The position numbers and the translations under genes were made by a program. Below are positions 40,479-52,900 of a stretch of 64,000 bases of DNA, piece after piece. The stretch is from Plotosus lineatus (Eukaryota > Chordata > Actinopteri > Siluriformes > Plotosidae): positions 56,089,496 to 56,153,495 of the forward strand of contig CM045732.1 of NCBI GenBank assembly GCA_024760905.1, given 5' to 3'. Positions within the stretch are counted from its first letter, which is position 1. Each line of letters opens with the position of its first letter. The notes beneath the pieces are model-generated. The model was given only the letters and a program-made list of their open reading frames with translations, was not told the origin of the DNA and did no database searches.

Positions 40479-40940
40479 TTACTTTGCCTCCCCTGCTCTT
40501 TCCGAATTGACAGCTGGTTCTGTGAAAGGCCAAGTCTTGTAGATACTACATGATGGAGAGCTGATTTCATTTAAAAGTCTAACTTCAACTGGTGGCAGAA
40601 TTCTGGGGCAGGGCAGATTTCGAGAGCCTTGTTCCTCGCACCTGATCACTTTGATTTGGAAATCCTTAATTTTAAAACACCCATTTACCAACCCGGGCAG
40701 ATTTTGGATCCCAAGCGTGTTGAAGATTGCTCTCATTGTGTTGGTAAGAGTTAACTGACTCTGAATTGTAGTAACTTTTTGTGTTCTATTAGTAGAAATT
40801 CTCTGTCTTGATGAAGCAGTTCTATCTTGTGTCTTCTGTGAATTTACTCCAGTTTTTCCTGTGTGTTCTTTGTGATTCTTTATCCTGGTCTTGATGTACA
40901 ACAAACGTGTAGACTTTCTAAAGTTCACCTTTGTAATCAT
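40479..40940 (-). CDS. Unrecognised protein-coding ORF, 153 residues
   Basis: I do not recognise this protein. The frame opens with ATG at 40940 and stops at 40479. The N-terminal half is basic (many K, R, T, Q). The C-terminal half reads like conserved globular sequence (AIFNTLGIQNLPGLVNGCFK, DFQIKVIRCEEQG, CPRILPPVEVRLLNEI). An alternative start adds a small upstream exon, 41059-41070, encoding MQFK with a good donor (AAG then gtacgt). It would join in phase 0 to an acceptor at 40929-40930 after ATTACAAAG. A polyadenylation signal follows at a sensible distance, and it is convergent with CENPO, about 230 nt between the two AATAAA sites. It contains no repeat-family sequence I can recognise. 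No function is assigned. Confidence 0.55.
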   Translation of the reverse strand: MITKVNFRKSTRLLYIKTRIKNHKEHTGKTGVNSQKTQDRTASSRQRISTNRTQKVTTIQSQLTLTNTMRAIFNTLGIQNLPGLVNGCFKIKDFQIKVIRCEEQGSRNLPCPRILPPVEVRLLNEISSPSCSIYKTWPFTEPAVNSERAGEAK

Positions 40941-41065
40941 ACATGTTGGAACGGTAAACTTAAAGTGTAATAAGGAATGACTTGGATGTTACATGTTGTA
41001 CTTGATAGTTTACAGTGGTTTGACTGCCCTTTGTCAAAAATGAATAAAAATAACGTACCTTAAAC

Positions 41066-41070
<5 letters not shown>

Positions 41071-41105
<35 letters not shown>
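41071..41105. repeat. (TC)n microsatellite
   Basis: A pure CT run immediately upstream (minus sense: GA run) of the candidate MQFK start codon. Confidence 0.9.
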
Positions 41106-41111
<6 letters not shown>

Positions 41112-42798
41112 AAATGTTTTGAGGGGCTGCATAGAGACAGACTGAATGCAACTGTTGCTATGACACTTGATTTAGTAAACATTTGTTATTTGGCCAAACC
41201 AGTTTTATGCAGTTTTGGAGGGCACTTGTTTGCATTGTTGCCTCACCTTGAAACTGAGGCTTGAATATTGGCTAAGGCTTTCTGTGTGGAGTTTATTCAC
41301 AATTTGTTCTGAAGGTAGTTGTGCAAGTTTCCTCCAGTTATTACACTTTCCTTCCTCATTCCAAAGATGCTCACATTAGGTCAACTGGCTACTCTAAATA
41401 ATTTTTCCGTGTAGGTATGAATGAAGATTTGTGTTCATTTTAGCTCTGCAGTGGTTGTGTGACCTGTTCAGGCTGTTCCTCAACTATTGCTTGGTATCAC
41501 ACGGGTTTTGGTTCCAGCTTTACGTGACTCTGACAGATAAGCAGTATAGTTAATTAATTCACTCATTTTCTGAGCTGATTTATAATACTGTACTAGGGTT
41601 ACGGGGACTCTGGAACCTATCCAAGCAAATGCTGGCCAAAAGCAGGACACCCCTGAACAGCTAGAAAGTCCATTGCAGGAAAACACACACAACCATGCAC
41701 AGTCACTCCTCGGGACAATTTGGACATTTTGTGGACTGATGAAAGTAATATTGTTTTTTGGGGGGAGGTCTAATGGCTCCCAAACACTGAATTCAAACCA
41801 CAGTACACTGTGAAGACAGTGACTCATGGTGCCGCAAGCATCATAATATGGGGACGTTTGTCATACTATGGTGTCGGGTCTATTTATCACATACCAGGGA
41901 TCATGGATCAGTTTGAATACATCAAATTAGTTAAAGAAGTCATGTTGCCTTATTCTAAAGAGGAAATACCCCTGAAATGGGTGTTTCAACAAGATAACGA
42001 CCCCAAACACACCAGTAAACGAGCAACATCATCTTTCCAGAAACAAAAAGATTGATGTTATGGAGTGGCAGCCTGATCCTGGACCTTAATGCAATAGATA
42101 ACCCATGGAGTGATATAAAAAAAAATGCAGCTTCTGAGGCAAAACCAAGAAATACAGCAGAACTGTGGAGTGTAGTCCAATCATCCTGGGCTGGAAACCT
42201 GTTCACAGGTACCAAACGTTGGTTGACTCCATACAACACCGATATACAGGAGCTCTCAGAAACAGTGGATATACAAATAAATATTAGTTCAGTGATTCAA
42301 AGGAAAACAAAGGATTTGTGGCTCCCAGTGTTTTCTTTAATGTGGAAAACGGGTCCAAATGGCTCTTTGAATGGCAAAGGTTGCAGATCCCTGCTCTAAA
42401 GGATAAAGCTGTTTGAAAAATGGAAATAAAACTAGCTTCCTTTAAGCTGTGGCAGTCCTGCTATAATTTCAGTGGAGTGTTTCAGGGAAAGAAACCTGTG
42501 GAGTTTATGTTGAAAATCTATGGGAAGTTCATGAGAAGGCTTGTACTTCTCAGTCAAAGTGGAACTCAGGTAGGAGATGAGCTCACAGTCCTCCCTATAC
42601 TGAAGCAGCTTCTTTTTGTACATCTTTTGAGTGTAGATTGATTTACTGTGAAATGCTGTGAAGAAGATGGAGAACATATTTAATTTAATGAGAATCTAAA
42701 ATGTTAAAATTAATGTATGTACTCCTCGCATGTACTCAAAGCAAACACACACATATACACCCCAATTTTGGTAAAGTAAGAGCCACTGCCTAATTTTA
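41106..42798. other. Interval between the 40479 ORF and the AK9 3' end
   Basis: It contains family B SINE relics in both orientations (about 41180-41460 plus, 41550-41720 minus) and a Tc1 transposase relic (41722-42260). The remaining about 500 nt is unremarkable and should include the AK9 3' UTR. Confidence 0.5.
41722..42260 (+). pseudogene. Tc1-type transposase fragment
   Basis: Fragments in three frames: DILWTDESNIVFWG, VFQQDNDPKHTSKRATSSFQ and a broken PDLNAI-type block (NAIDNPWSDIKKNAASEAKP). The ends of the element are missing. Confidence 0.85.
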
Positions 42799-44920
42799 CT
42801 AACAGTAAAAGAGAAGAAAACAAAATTGACCTTTAAGATGTAACACCAGGTAGTATTTAGCGGATCTCTTCATGCTGAGGTACGGGAACTTTGGCTTGAG
42901 GTTTCCCAACTCTGTCATGCCCTTAATAATGGCTTTAGCCACTCCCTTGAATGAAGAATGTACACAAAGGAGTTGATATCAATTTAAATGAAAGCTTGAC
43001 TGAGGCCCACACATCCACATATCCATAAAGCTGACACATTTTACTCCTAGGAACCTTTTTTAAAATAAAGACTGACATGCTGTACAACATAATTTGAATT
43101 CTAGTGAAGAACAAGTCAATGCTATAGACTCCTTTATTTCCCCTCATACCTGTTCCATATAACCGAGTAGTGGCAAAGAGGTCAGCTGTATTGGGTCTCC
43201 CAGTGGTGGAAGTTTATGGGGGAGTTTCTGGTTCCAGTAAGTTTCAGGAGATCTGGAAACATGTGTAAAAATAATATTAAATCAATTTATTAAAGTATTG
43301 TGGGGTAAGAGATACTTTGGTATCTATACTTTATTATCCAAGATACTTTATTACTCACTGTAGAAACTTGTGTTGTTTCTCTTTGGTTTCAAAAGTATAG
43401 ATCTTCTCCTGGTATTCTGCAGCAAAATTCACATTACCACGAACCAGAGCCTCATACCTGCACACGAAGAAGTGTCATACAGTATTGTATTAAAAATTCC
43501 CCATCTTACTCTGACCTACTTAGTTATGTTTGTTAAATGCATTTAATCAGTAATAGTAAATACAATGGAAAAAAGTGTTTTCTGCATGTAGTGAGGAATA
43601 AAGTGATTATGCACTTGAACATAAAATGTAGCGTTTTAAAATTATGTGTAAAATCTTGTGTTCATGCTGTACCTCTGCTGGCCCTCCAGGTATGTGACTG
43701 GACAATAGCCCTTTAGCTCCACCTGCTGAGGGAAACGACTCTTCACCTGACCTGCATTCAGTTTACGGGGAAGAAACTGAGAAAGGGGTAATTTATGGGG
43801 GCAAATTGGATCCACAAACTGTTCTGGTGCCTCAAGGAACTTCTATTGTATTAGACAGACAGACAAAACATCAGAATGAAACAGTACACACACACACACA
43901 CACACGCGTACATCAGTGCACATACATCAGTACATAGTGTGTATATATGTATATACTACAAAAAATGTTAAGGATATTTGGAAATTTTCTATATATTTTT
44001 TTTAAGTTTTGTGAATTTGCCTTAATTTCAGTTTTTTATTGACAAATATCCTTAACTTTTTTGTGTAGTATATTATATATATATATATAATATAGACACA
44101 CACAGTGGAACCTCAACTTACTAAAGCCGCAACAAACAAAAAATCCAGGTTACGAAAAACATTTTCCTAAAATTTGTGTCTCTGGATACGAAACAAGTTC
44201 ACGTTACGGAAGCACCATCTCAAAAATTCAAACAATGCACGAGTTGCTCTCCCATTAACTATCTCCCAACATCCCACCTCGCTGGCCTCCCACTGGCTAG
44301 GAGGGACGACACAGCTCCCTCCCATTGGTTATCTCCCAAAATCCCGCCCCACTGCCCTCCCATTGGCTAGGAGGGATGACACAGCTCCCTCCCATTGGCT
44401 AGGAGGGATGATGCAGCTTCCTCCCATTGGCTATTATGGAGCTGCATCTCCGTAATGCTTTTCATGTAAAGGACAGAGTTAGTGTTGTTTCATGAGTTTT
44501 TCGAGTGTGCTCATTGCAACTTTACTTTTTGTCTCAGGCTTTTAACCTTGCATAAACATTTGTAAGATTAACTCTGCTAAGAAGACATGGTCAACACACG
44601 GTTGCGCGTACGCACACACACACACACACACGTGTGTAATTCTCGGTGCGAGTGAAAAGAAGAAGCGGGCTCGTGGCATGCGGTTGAGTGATATCGCAAA
44701 GGAATATGGCCAAACCTGTCTACCATCGGTACGATATTGAAGCAGAAGAAGGCTTTAAAAGGTATACTTTTATAATTTTGAAAGGGTTTAGAGAGTAGTA
44801 TTGGGGGCCTTGGAATGAATCACATGTTTTACATGTAAAATGCGGTTCAACTTACGAAAAATCCAGGTTACGAAACCACTTCCGGAATGGATTAATTTCG
44901 TAAATTGAGATTCCACTGTA

Positions 44921-45010
<90 letters not shown>

Positions 45011-48000
45011 AAATGTTGAGGTTCTCTTTGGGAGTAACGAGGATGGATAGGATCAGGAATGAGTACATCAGAGGGACAGCACATGTAAGAGGTTATGGAG
45101 ACGAAGTTAGAGAGGCTAGATTGAGATAGTTTGGACATGTACAGAGAAGGGATAGTGAGTATATTGGTAGTATGATGCTGAGGTTGGAACTACTGGGTAG
45201 AAGGCCTAGAGGAAGACCAAAAAGGAGATTTATGGATGTGGTGAAGGAGGACATGAAGGTACTTGTGTAAGAGAAGAAGATGCAGAGGATAGGGTGAGAT
45301 GGAGGCAGATTATTTGCTGTGGTGACCCCTGAAGGGAACAGCCGAAAGAAAAAGAAGGAGAGAGAGAGAGAGAGTGTGTGTGTAAAAAGCTGTATAACAA
45401 CCATACTTTTTTTTGTATATCACAGTATTAACCTTAGAGTAGTTTGCAAAATATTCATCCCTCTTGAATTTTTCCACATTTTTTCATGTTTACAACCACA
45501 AATGTAAATTGATTTTATGGGACAGTCCAACACAAAGTGGGATATCATTGTCAAATGGGAATAAAGTTATACATGGTGTATAATATCTTTTACAAATAAA
45601 ATCTGTATGTCAAAGTGTGGCATGTATACGAGTTTATCCCCTTTATCTCTGATACCCATAAATAAAATGAAGGCCTCAGAGGAGTGTTGGAGGACATTGG
45701 TGAACAAACAGCATAATGAAGCCCAAGGACACATGCAGACATCAGACAGGACAGGGCTGTGGAGAAGTTTAAGGCAGGATTAAATTATTTAAAAAAATCC
45801 AATCTTTGAACATCTCGCTGAGCACTGTTCGATCCATAATCTGAAGATGGAACAGAGAATGGCACAATTGAAACACTACCAAGACATGGCTGTTCGGCTA
45901 AACTGACTGGCCTAGCAAGGAGAACATTGATCAGAAAACTAGTCACGAGGCCATCTCTCGAAGTGACTCTGGACGAGCTGCAAAAAAAAAAATCACAGTT
46001 CGGGGGCAAGAAATTATTATTTGTCCACACTTTATGGAAAACAGGCAAGAAATCCCAAATACAATTTGCAAAAGCCATGTGGGGGACACAGCAAACATGT
46101 GGAAGAAAATGTGTTCAACGGATGAGATCAAAATTTAATATTTTGGCCTAAATGCAAAATATAATGTGTTTCGAAAAACTAGTACTATTACGGCATGGTA
46201 AAATATGAAACATGTTAATAGCAGCATCATACAGTGGAGTTGATTTTATACACAATTTCCTCCAGGATAAATAAAGTACAGTATTCCGATACAGAGACGA
46301 GGAAGCTGGGCAGAGTCGATGGGAAGATGTATAAAGCCGAATACGTACTGTACATGAAAATCTTCGAAAGAAAAATGCTAAAAGTCTGCAAAAGACTTTA
46401 GACTGGGGAGAAGATTTTGGCTTCAAACAGGACAGCAACCTTAAATATACGTCCCGAGCTACAATGGAATGGTTATGATCAAAGCATATTGTGTTAGAAT
46501 GGCCAAGTCAAAGTGGACAATCTGAGACAAGACATGAACACTGTTGTTCACAAACACTCTCAATCCAATCTCAATGAGCTTGAACTATTTTACAAAAAAT
46601 AATGGGCAAAATTTTCAGTCTTTAGATTCTTTCTGTCTTTAGCTCTTTGCAAAGCTTGTGGTAGAGACATAGCACAAAATACTTGCAGCTGTAATTTCAA
46701 TCAGTATAAACACTTCTGCAAGCCACTGTATAATAATCTTCAGCAAATCATTGGTTAGGTTCAGACTCTCACCTCAAGATACTTGATGGATGCCATTTTG
46801 TAATAGTGTCTTCTAAACTCTACAGCCAATGCCAGCGAAGTATCAAAGGAGCAATCAGCCAAGTGTTTATGGAGTGCCAGGCTCACGGGACAATAATGAC
46901 CAAACTCGCCCAATCGAGACTCGAGCTCAGATGGAGTAATACACAGACACTCGATGCGGGCAGCCTGGCCTGGGAGACAATTCATGGAGGCAAAATCACT
47001 GTGAATTCAAATTTTTAGTGCTGACTCAACTATAGAGTGGAAATGAGAGGTAGAAACTCAACTTTAAATTGATTTAAGATTTTAAGATTGAAGAAGTTTA
47101 AGATTGGGAATACAAGTGTGTGAACATATATCAGTACAGGATGTAATTTCTTGAGATTTCTCACCTTTACGAATTCTCTTCAGGTAGTCATGAATGCGTT
47201 GCATACTCATCTGGACTTCATCCCTAATCCGATGAAATACCCACCAACTACTTTTGTGCGCATCAACTGGAACCCAGTTATGATAGTGTTGATGGAAGTG
47301 TTTCCTGAGCATCTCCACCTCACGTTGAAAGCACGAAATCCGAATGTCCAGGAATTGAGTGCAGTCAGGCATTGGATCTGGCCTATAAACAAAGGGAGGA
47401 TGACGCCACTGTCCATTACTATCCATTTTTATAAATTTTTTTACTCGCTGATTAATTAAACAGCATGACCACTAAACCAAATTTTTCAATTGCATATCTA
47501 TTCCACAATCTTTCGAGCCCATAGTGCAACATGTATTTACACACAACTGCATACAGGGTAGACATGATTGTTCTGATAATGACTCAGACCTGTTTGATTT
47601 CATTTTATCTTTCAAGCCTCTCTTTAGCATTTCTTCTTTGTCCAGTTGCAGCTCAATCACACGAGTAAGAACAATGTGGCGAGCCGCCATCAGCTCCACC
47701 TGTCTTCTGGTAATGGGAAATCCATCCAGCACATACCTTGGTTGATCAAACAAGTTCCAGGATTCATATTTATACATAATAAGAATTAGATCTACGCTCC
47801 TTAAACTTTTCCCATTACAAAGTGTAGTCTTTAAAACATATCAAGACCAGTCATGACATTTAGAATTTTTTGTACATTTTGTGGTTGAATGCTACCACAT
47901 GATATTACTGTGCATTCTTATAGTATCTTCAGGGATCACTCACTTTCCGCGGTTAATTGGGACCGAGATCCCCCCGTGACCACAGAATTCCGCGAAGTAG

Positions 48001-49825
48001 GATCCCCCCCCCAATCCCCCCAACTGGACTATATTTTTTAATGTATAAGATGTAAATAAAATATAAATACACACACATACAGAAGTGCGTGCACGCACTC
48101 AGATGCGCACCTCACAAAAATATAACTAGTTTTGATGGGAGGTTAAGGGTTGTTTTTTGTTTTGTGTTTGTTTAGGATTTTTTTTTTTGTTTTGCGTAAT
48201 TGATCTTGTGTTTGTGGCATTTTCCTTAACTTTTCCCCCCTATTCTTCCTTAATTTCCTTATTTTTTAATTCGATGAATATTTAAAAAAAATAAATAAAT
48301 ACGCGATACACTGAAGCCACGTGAATTGAAGCGTGAAGTAACAAGGGATCCCTGCACTTGAATTTAGTTGCATCAAAAGTCTTTCCTGTCATTTTTTAAT
48401 TATTTTTTTTTTATATCTGTCTTGTTAAAAGCATCGTGACAGCTACACTGCATTGCATGAAGATAGGCTCTGAAGGTTCAGGTGAATAAATGACTTGGTG
48501 CATTCCAAATGTTCTGACTGGTTTAACACATTCTGATTCAAGGTATAATAATTCAGGTATGGCCTAAAACCAGAGCTCCCACAAAATCTTTGATTATTTA
48601 AAAGTTTAAAATCACTATGGCAACAGAACAGTCACATGTACATACTCGTGTATTTACTAACACATTCAGTGTAGCTTATTATGAAAAGGGTTGTTGTCTT
48701 CTCTGCAGATTTGGTTTCTCCAGAACAGGTTTATAATTATAATGTTTCATTACCCACGTGTGCTGCAGACTAAGTTTAACAGGACCACTTCTAGACTTTG
48801 AATGGCCAGTTCATCAGGCACAGTCAAACCCTGGCTCAAGTACTTCAGCATCTCAGCGGCGAGCTCGGTTTTGTCTCGGATACTGAGCACTGTCCGCATT
48901 ACACCACCGATGGATAGGTGCGCCAGTCCATATTCACACGCAAGCATGCGGGAAACTACCCCACACATCACACACATGAACATGCAGAAATAAGAAAAAC
49001 AGCTTTTATTGGTTTGTGTTGTACAGTACACATATTTTAAAAGCCTTAAAATATTTTATAAAGTTCTATCAAGCAATGTTGACTTCTGTATGTCATTAAA
49101 AGCAGTAGGCACTCACCTGTGGTTTTTCCAGATTTTGAACCACCAATGACGGCAATTTTGATGGGCAGGGGTGGGATGGGCTTGGGATGACGGAGGTATT
49201 TGAGAGGGTTAATCATAAAGATGTTGCGTGTCTCTTTGGAGGAAAAGAAGTAAATGCAGTTGTGGAAGATGACAGGAAAACTAGTATTTAGGGGGTCCTG
49301 CATATGCTGAATCAGATCTCCCTCTGCATACTATCCATCCATCAGAAAAAGAAAAAGAAATGAGTCATTGTTTTCTTTTATTGTGCACCTGGCTTTGTCT
49401 ATGTACTCTATTTTTGAAGGAAATTATATAAATTCGTATACACTACAGGTACAGTATACCTCAACTTAAGTCGTTTCGAGTTAAGTTGTTCTCAATTATA
49501 CATTTTCAAAAAATATATTGAAAAAAAATAAAGTTTGTCATTATAATCATATATATTTAGTATATTAAATATTATACAATTTGGAGTAGCCTAGCCTAGC
49601 CTAGCCTAGAGACAAGCTAATTCAATTTAAGTCGTTTTTCAACTTAAGTCGTCTGTCCTGGAACCAATTAATGATATAAGCCTAGGTATACCTGTATTTT
49701 GTGCTATATTATTTTATGATTAAGTTAATTTTAAAGTATGTACTGTATATCTAAAAATTTCAACCTATATATGCAACCATTCAGTATATTAAATTGTATG
49801 TACTGCATGCTTATCCCTTAATATA

Positions 49826-49910
<85 letters not shown>

Positions 49911-52900
49911 CAGATGGTGGGAACCTGTCCCGTAATTTGGAATAAATGGTTCAGAAAATGAATAAATAATATAACACTAACCAGGACCGGATCCCAACAC
50001 CCAAAGGCACTGAAGAACTTGTAAGAAACATGCAGGAGCTTTTGAGCGATGGAACAGTTGATGGGATGACACCTTTGAAACAGAGCTTCCCTGTTCTCCA
50101 CCAGGGGCTTGACTTGCTTTAATAGCTGGCTGCGTACAGCTTGAGGTTTCCGGCCAGCGTTGACTGTCCGGTGAGGAATCCGGTGTTCAGCCAGAAGGTC
50201 CTGAAAGAAGGGTGGAGAAATTTCAACATTAGTGTCCTGGTTCATTTTATATCTGACTTGTAACTAAAAATATTCATAACATGGAATATTAATAATTAGC
50301 ATTCCATTAATTATCATTAATAGTCAACTAATTACAGTATTTCCAGCTTAAATTCTATTTGCTTCTGACTGAAACTTGAAGAAACCAATGAACTAATTTT
50401 GATTTATTATTCATGGTCAAACTGACAAACAAGTTAAACAGCAAAACACTTCACAAATCTGAAGTAGTAGAACATTATATCAGGAAATAAAACAGTTTGG
50501 ATTTGTGAGACAAGGATAAAGTGCAGTATAATTTTTCATAGTTTTCTTCTATTATTTCTAGAAGATATACAACTGTTGCACAACTGGGGGATTTTATGCA
50601 GCCATGAGGCAGGGGGGCACTAACCAGTGTCTCTCCCCCTTATGCCGGTCCCAAGCCCGGATAAATGCAGAGGGTTGCGACAGGAAGGTCATCCGGCGTA
50701 AAACTTCTGCCACATTTAAAAAATGCAAATGATCAATACAGTATTCATACCGGATTGGTCGAGGCCCGGGTTAACAACGACCGCCATCAGTGCTGTCAAC
50801 CAACAGGGTGCTGATGGAAATTGGACTACTGTTGGTCGAAGACGTTGAAGAAGGAGAGGCGGGAGGCGTGTCCGTAGGCAGAGAGAGAAGAGGAAAGGCG
50901 TGAGCCTAGGACTGAGAGTAGGGACTTTGAATGTTGGAACTATGCAAGGAAAAGATAGGGAGCTGGCTGACATGATGCAGAGGAGGAAGGTGGACATACT
51001 GTGTGTTCAGGAGACAAGGTGGAAAGGTAGAAAGGCTAGAAGCTTAGGAGCAGGGTTTAAACTGTTTTATAATGGTGTGGATGGGAAGAGAAATGGAGTA
51101 GGAGTCATCTTGAAGGAGGGGTTTGTCAGGAATGCTCTAGACGTGAAAAGAGTGTCAGACAGAGTGATGAGTCTCAAGTTAGAAATTGAAGGCGTGATGG
51201 TCAATGTTGTTAGTGCTTATGCCCCACAGGCAGGATGTGAGCTAGAAGAGAAGGAGAGATTCTGGAGTGAGTTAGATGAAGTGATGCAGAGTACCCCCAG
51301 AGGTGAAACAGTGGTCATTGGAGCAGACTTCAATGGACATGTTGGTGCAGGCAACAGAGGGGACGAGGAAGTGATGGGCAGGTTTGGTATCCAGGACAGG
51401 AACACAGAAGGACAGATGTTGATCGATTTTGCAAAAAGGATGGAAATGGCTGTGGTGAATACTTTCTTCTAGAAGAAACAGAAGCATAGGGTGACTTATG
51501 AAAGCGGAGGTAAGAGCACACAGGTAGACTACATCTTGTGCAGGCGATGTAATTTGAAGGAAGTCAGTGACTGCAAAGTAGTAGTTGGTGAGAGTGTTGC
51601 CAAACAGCATAGGATGGTGGTGTGCAGGATGACACTGATGGTGAGAAAGGTGAAAAAGGCAAAGGCAGAGCAGAAGACAAAGTGGTGGAAGCTGAAAAGG
51701 AAGAGTGTCGTGTTGTCTTCAAGGAGGAGTTGAAACAGGCTTTGGGTAGTCAGGAAGTGCTTCCAGAGGACTGGACAACCACAGCCAATGTGATCAGGGA
51801 GACCGGTAGGAGAGTACTTGGTGTGTCCTCTGGAAGGAAAGTAGATAAGGAAACTTGGTGGTGGAATGAGGAAGTGCAGGAGTGTGTACAAAAGAAGAGG
51901 TTAGCCAAGAAGAAGTGGGACATTGAGAGGACCGAAGAGAGTAAACAGGAGTACAGGGAGACACAGCGTAAGGCGAAGGTCACAGTGTCAAAGGCCAAAC
52001 AGAGGGCATATGATGACTTGTATGATAGGTTGAACAGTAAGGAGGGAGAAAATGATCTATACAGGTTAGCACAGCAGAGAAATAGAGATGGGAAGGACGT
52101 GCAGCAAGTTAGATTGATAAAGGACAGAGAGGGAAATGTATTGACTGATGACAGAAGTGTGCTGGGAAGATGGAAAGAGTATTTTGAAGAGCTGATGAAT
52201 GAAGAAAATGAGAGAGAAAAAGAGTAGAAGAGGTGACCATTGAGGAGTAGGCTGTAGCAAAGATTAGTAAGGGAGAAGTGAGGAGGGCATTGAAGAGGAT
52301 GAAGAGTGGAAAGGCAGTTGGCCCTGATGACATACCAGTTGAGGTATGGAAGTGTCTAGGGGAGGTAGCAGTAGATTTTCTGACAAGAATATTCAACAAG
52401 GTCTTAGAAAGTGAGCAGATGCCAGAGGAATGGATTAGAAGTGTGCTTGTGCCCATTTTTAAGAACAAGGGAGATGTACAGAGTTGTGGCAACTACAGAG
52501 GGATAAAGTTGATGAGCCATACAATGAAGCTATGGGAAAGAATAGTGGAAGCAAGACTAAGGGCAGAGGTCAGCATTTGTGAACAACAGTTTGGTTTCAT
52601 GCCAAGAAAGAGCACCACAGATGCAGTGTTTGCTTTGAGGATGTTAATAGAGAAGTACAGAGAAGGTCAGAAGGAGCTGCATTTGTGCCTTTGTGGATCT
52701 GGAGAAAGCATATGACAGGGTGCCGAGAGAAGAACTGTGGTATTGTATGAGGAAGTCTGGAGTGACAGAGAAGTATGTTAGAGTGGTGCAGGACATGTAT
52801 GAGAGATGTAAGACAGTGGTGAGGTGTGCTGTCGGTGTGACAGAAGAGTTCAAGGTGGAGGTGGGACTGCATCAAGGGTCAGCTCTCAGCCCCTTCTTGT

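Noticed and set aside
40479..40940. The 40479 ORF as the last exon of AK9 or the C-terminus of CENPO
   Set aside because: AK9 already has an in-frame stop at 42799, and CENPO is on the other strand with its own stop and polyadenylation signal.
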